Below are positions 61,247 through 64,000 of a stretch of 64,000 nucleotides of DNA, piece by piece. The stretch comes from SB11 sp037968475 (lineage in GTDB: Bacteria; Bacteroidota; Bacteroidia; UBA8524). The stretch spans positions 62,001-126,000 of the forward strand of contig JBBKVO010000024.1 of the NCBI GenBank assembly GCA_037968475.1, given 5' to 3'. The notes below the pieces were generated by a model. That model was not told the origin of the DNA, searched no databases, and saw only the letters and a program-made list of their open reading frames with translations. The position numbers and the translations under genes are program-made. Each line of letters starts with the position of its first letter. The stretch's first letter is position 1.

Positions 61247-64000
61247 ATGAGCGATGAGAAAAAGCTATTCCTGCTAGATGGAATGGCCCTTATATACCGT
61301 GCCTTTTTCGCCTTTAGCCAAAACCCACGCATTACCTCTTATGGGCTTAATACAAATGCCCCTTATGGGTTTACAAACACCCTTTTGGATGTATTGAACC
61401 GAGAAAAGCCTACCCACATAGCGGTGGTATTTGATACCGATAAACCTACTGAAAGGCATATTGAATTTGCTGATTATAAAGCCCATCGCGAATCGATGCC
61501 CGAAGACCTTTCGCGCTCAATACCCTATATATTCAGAATAATAGAAGGCTTTAACATACCCGTTATAACTATGGACGGCTATGAGGCCGACGATATTATA
61601 GGTACACTGGCTAAAAAAGCTGAAAAAGAAGGCTTTACCACCTATATGATGACCCCCGATAAAGATTTTGGGCAGTTGGTTAGTCCAAATATCTATATGT
61701 ACAAACCCGGCCGCCAAGGCAAAGAGTTTGAAATAATGGGCGTGCCTGAAGTGCTTGCCAAATGGGGCGGTATAGACAATGTAGACCAAGTAATAGATAT
61801 TTTGGGCTTAATGGGTGATGCCGTTGATAACATACCCGGTATACAAGGCATTGGCGAAAAAACAGCTATAAAATTGGTGAAAGAGTTTGGCAGTGTAGAA
61901 AACCTATTGGCCAATACCAACCAACTAAAAGGCAAACAAAAAGAAAAGGTAGAAGAGCAGGCCGATATGGCTCGTTTATCAAAAAAACTGGCTACTATAA
62001 TACTTGATGTTCCCGTTGATTTAGACCAAACGGCACTGATAAAAGAAGAGCCTGATAAAGAAGTTTTAAAAGAGATTTTTACCGAATTAGAATTTCGCAC
62101 AATGGCCAAACGGATTTTTGGCGAAGAATTGGTAGAAGGCCCTGTGGGTGGACAACAAAGCCTGTTTAGTGGCGGAGCGGCAGCGCAAGTTGCAGCAGCA
62201 CCTATTGCCGATAATGAATCTGATTTAAAAACGGCAGCTACTACTCCACATCATTACGAAATTTGTGATACCAAAGAAAAATACCAAACGCTAATACAAC
62301 AGCTTAATGCAGCAACCGAATGGTGTTTTGATACCGAAACTACATCGTTGGTAGCAATAGATGCCGAGCTGGTGGGCATATCATTCTCAGTAAAACCGCA
62401 CGAAGCATTTTACATACCTGTACCTGCCGATAAAGCAGAAGCACAAGCCATTGTAGAAGAGTTTAGACCTGTTTTTGAAAACGAAAATGCCACTATTATA
62501 GGTCAAAACATTAAATACGATATGCTGGTGCTGCAAAACTATGGCATACAGTTAAAAGGCAAATTGTTTGATACCATGCTAACCCATTACCTGCTTGAGC
62601 CTGACCAAAGGCACAATATGGATGCGTTGGCCGAAAACTACTTAAATTACAATACCATATCAATAGAAACCCTTATTGGCAAAAAAGGCAAAGGGCAACT
62701 AAATATGCGCGATATAGAGGTAGAAAAAGTAGCCGAATACGCTGCCGAAGATGCCGATATTACACTGCGCCTAAAAGAGGTATTAGAGCCTCAATTGGAT
62801 GAGAAAAACGCGCGCTATGTCCTTGAAAAAGTAGAAGCCCCACTAATAAGCGTATTGGCTGATATGGAGCGCGAAGGTGTGCGTATTGACGATAAAATGC
62901 TAGAGGGCTACTCTAAAGAATTAGAGATTGATATTGCGCAACTAGAGAAAGATATACAAGAGCTTGCCGGTGTTAAATTTAATATAGCATCGCCAAAGCA
63001 ACTGGGCGAAGTATTGTTTGATAAACTGCAACTTGACCCTAAGGCCAAAAAAACTAAAACAGGCCAATACAAAACAGATGAAGAAGTGCTGAGTTACCTT
63101 GCTCGTGAGCACGAGATAGCCCAAAAAATTATTGATTTCCGTCAACTACAAAAACTAAAATCAACCTATGTTGATGCGTTGCCCTTGTTGGTAAACAAAC
63201 ACACGGGTAGGGTGCATACCTCATTTAATCAAGCAGTGGCAGCTACGGGCAGGCTAAGCAGTACCGACCCTAACGTGCAAAATATACCTATACGTACCGA
63301 TAGAGGCCGCGAAATACGCAAAGCCTTTATACCACGTGATGAAAACCATTTGTTGCTAAGTGCCGATTACTCGCAGATAGAATTGCGCATTGTTGCTGCT
63401 ATAAGCGAAGATAAGGGCATGATAGACGATTTTAAACAAGGTTTGGACATACACACTGCCACGGCGGCAAAAGTGTTTGGTGTAAGCCTTGAGGATGTTG
63501 ATAGAGATATGCGCCGCAAAGCCAAAATGGTAAATTTTGGTATTATATACGGCATATCGGCCTTTGGCCTTTCGCAACGTTTAGAGATACCTCGCAAAGA
63601 AGCTGCTGAAATAATAGAAAGCTACTTTTTGCAATACCCCGATATTAAGAGGTATATGAACGACACTATAGAGCAAGCCCGCGAACGCGGTTATGTAGAA
63701 ACATTGCTGGGTCGCCGCCGCTACCTGCGCGATATTAACTCGGCCAACCATACTGTAAGAGGTTTTGCCGAACGAAATGCGATTAATGCACCCATACAGG
63801 GTAGTGCTGCCGATATGATAAAATTGGCCATGATAAACATACACCGCAGGTTTGACGAAATGCAAGTGAAATCGAAAATGATATTACAAGTGCACGATGA
63901 GCTTTTATTTGATGTGTATACACCTGAACTGGAAGACCTGAAACCAGTGATAAAAATGGAAATGCTAAACGCTATGGAACTAGCTGTTCCGTTAGAGGTA
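61247..64000 (+). CDS. polA: DNA polymerase I (3' end outside window)
   Basis: 918 residues visible; roughly 20-30 are missing. Domains in order: 5'-3' exonuclease (about 1-290), 3'-5' exonuclease (about 335-510, with DTETTS at D362 and E364, so proofreading is likely) and polymerase A. Motif A is DYSQIELRI (D707); motif C is LQVHDELLF (D884). DNA polymerase I fills gaps in repair and removes Okazaki primers. Length and order match the family. The frame is clean to the window edge. Confidence 0.97.
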   Translation, partial: MSDEKKLFLLDGMALIYRAFFAFSQNPRITSYGLNTNAPYGFTNTLLDVLNREKPTHIAVVFDTDKPTERHIEFADYKAHRESMPEDLSRSIPYIFRIIEGFNIPVITMDGYEADDIIGTLAKKAEKEGFTTYMMTPDKDFGQLVSPNIYMYKPGRQGKEFEIMGVPEVLAKWGGIDNVDQVIDILGLMGDAVDNIPGIQGIGEKTAIKLVKEFGSVENLLANTNQLKGKQKEKVEEQADMARLSKKLATIILDVPVDLDQTALIKEEPDKEVLKEIFTELEFRTMAKRIFGEELVEGPVGGQQSLFSGGAAAQVAAAPIADNESDLKTAATTPHHYEICDTKEKYQTLIQQLNAATEWCFDTETTSLVAIDAELVGISFSVKPHEAFYIPVPADKAEAQAIVEEFRPVFENENATIIGQNIKYDMLVLQNYGIQLKGKLFDTMLTHYLLEPDQRHNMDALAENYLNYNTISIETLIGKKGKGQLNMRDIEVEKVAEYAAEDADITLRLKEVLEPQLDEKNARYVLEKVEAPLISVLADMEREGVRIDDKMLEGYSKELEIDIAQLEKDIQELAGVKFNIASPKQLGEVLFDKLQLDPKAKKTKTGQYKTDEEVLSYLAREHEIAQKIIDFRQLQKLKSTYVDALPLLVNKHTGRVHTSFNQAVAATGRLSSTDPNVQNIPIRTDRGREIRKAFIPRDENHLLLSADYSQIELRIVAAISEDKGMIDDFKQGLDIHTATAAKVFGVSLEDVDRDMRRKAKMVNFGIIYGISAFGLSQRLEIPRKEAAEIIESYFLQYPDIKRYMNDTIEQARERGYVETLLGRRRYLRDINSANHTVRGFAERNAINAPIQGSAADMIKLAMINIHRRFDEMQVKSKMILQVHDELLFDVYTPELEDLKPVIKMEMLNAMELAVPLEV

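Overview
The window is chromosomal DNA of an AT-rich Bacteroidota bacterium. Supporting signs are an intact SprA (the type IX secretion translocon), two proteins ending in a T9SS type A sorting tail, a LytS/LytTR two-component pair with Reg_prop/Y_Y_Y sensor repeats, DUF5916 and SIMPL proteins, and many promoters of the Bacteroidota form TAnnTTTG, often only 4-8 bases before the start codon. No Shine-Dalgarno pattern stands out. A T9SS-positive lineage of the Chitinophagia/Saprospiria/Cytophagia kind is likely; the genus cannot be read from the sequence.

Layout. 1-3121: sensor kinase (5' cut by the window edge) and its LytTR regulator. 3440-5324: an AraC-like microprotein, purQ and ruvA. 5420-12613: sprA, followed by a terminator and a cluster of four hairpins. 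12979-17647: a 42-residue lipoprotein, dedA-aroE, SIMPL and AI-2E membrane proteins, and a holin-family/AhpD-like cluster. 17648-19152: 1.5 kb without an intact protein gene, holding dispersed repeats, a candidate structured RNA whose tRNA-like core has a 22-base anticodon loop, and two extra copies of the 3' end of the neighbouring AlbA_2 (Schlafen-like) gene. 19153-27331: the AlbA_2 gene, icd, a BASS transporter, a lytic transglycosylase, and a DUF2520/scramblase-like operon. 27402-31767: cytochrome c maturation operon ccmC-ccmD-ccmE-ccmF, with a CxxxY-type CcmE. 31810-36523: a GT-C protein, 0.7 kb of hairpins and repeats, dcd, a WD40 protein and a lipoprotein. 36571-38468: a phosphopantetheinyl transferase whose 3' end is repeated downstream, each copy followed by a lipoprotein gene with a related signal peptide. 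38573-39044: a GIY-YIG nuclease gene bracketed by 33-bp direct repeats. 39051-44969: Ldh-family dehydrogenase, LutA-like Fe-S protein, secreted metallophosphoesterase and two lipoproteins. 45088-53335: six genes for large membrane or exported proteins (DUF2079 twins, GT-C and GT87 types). 53313-61105: MORN-repeat protein, DUF5916 protein, GT2, TPR protein and the two T9SS cargo twins. 61247-64000: polA, cut by the window end.

Most of the window is ordinary housekeeping and envelope biology. The unusual parts are (i) the AlbA_2/tRNA-like RNA region, (ii) the repeated PPTase tail, (iii) the repeat-bracketed GIY-YIG gene and (iv) hairpin repeats with covarying stems. In both tail-duplication loci most differences between copies are synonymous (9 of 9 in AlbA_2, 8 of 10 codons in PPTase). 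The fragments therefore look like pieces of genes that were under selection, possibly swapped or integrated, and not simple decay products.
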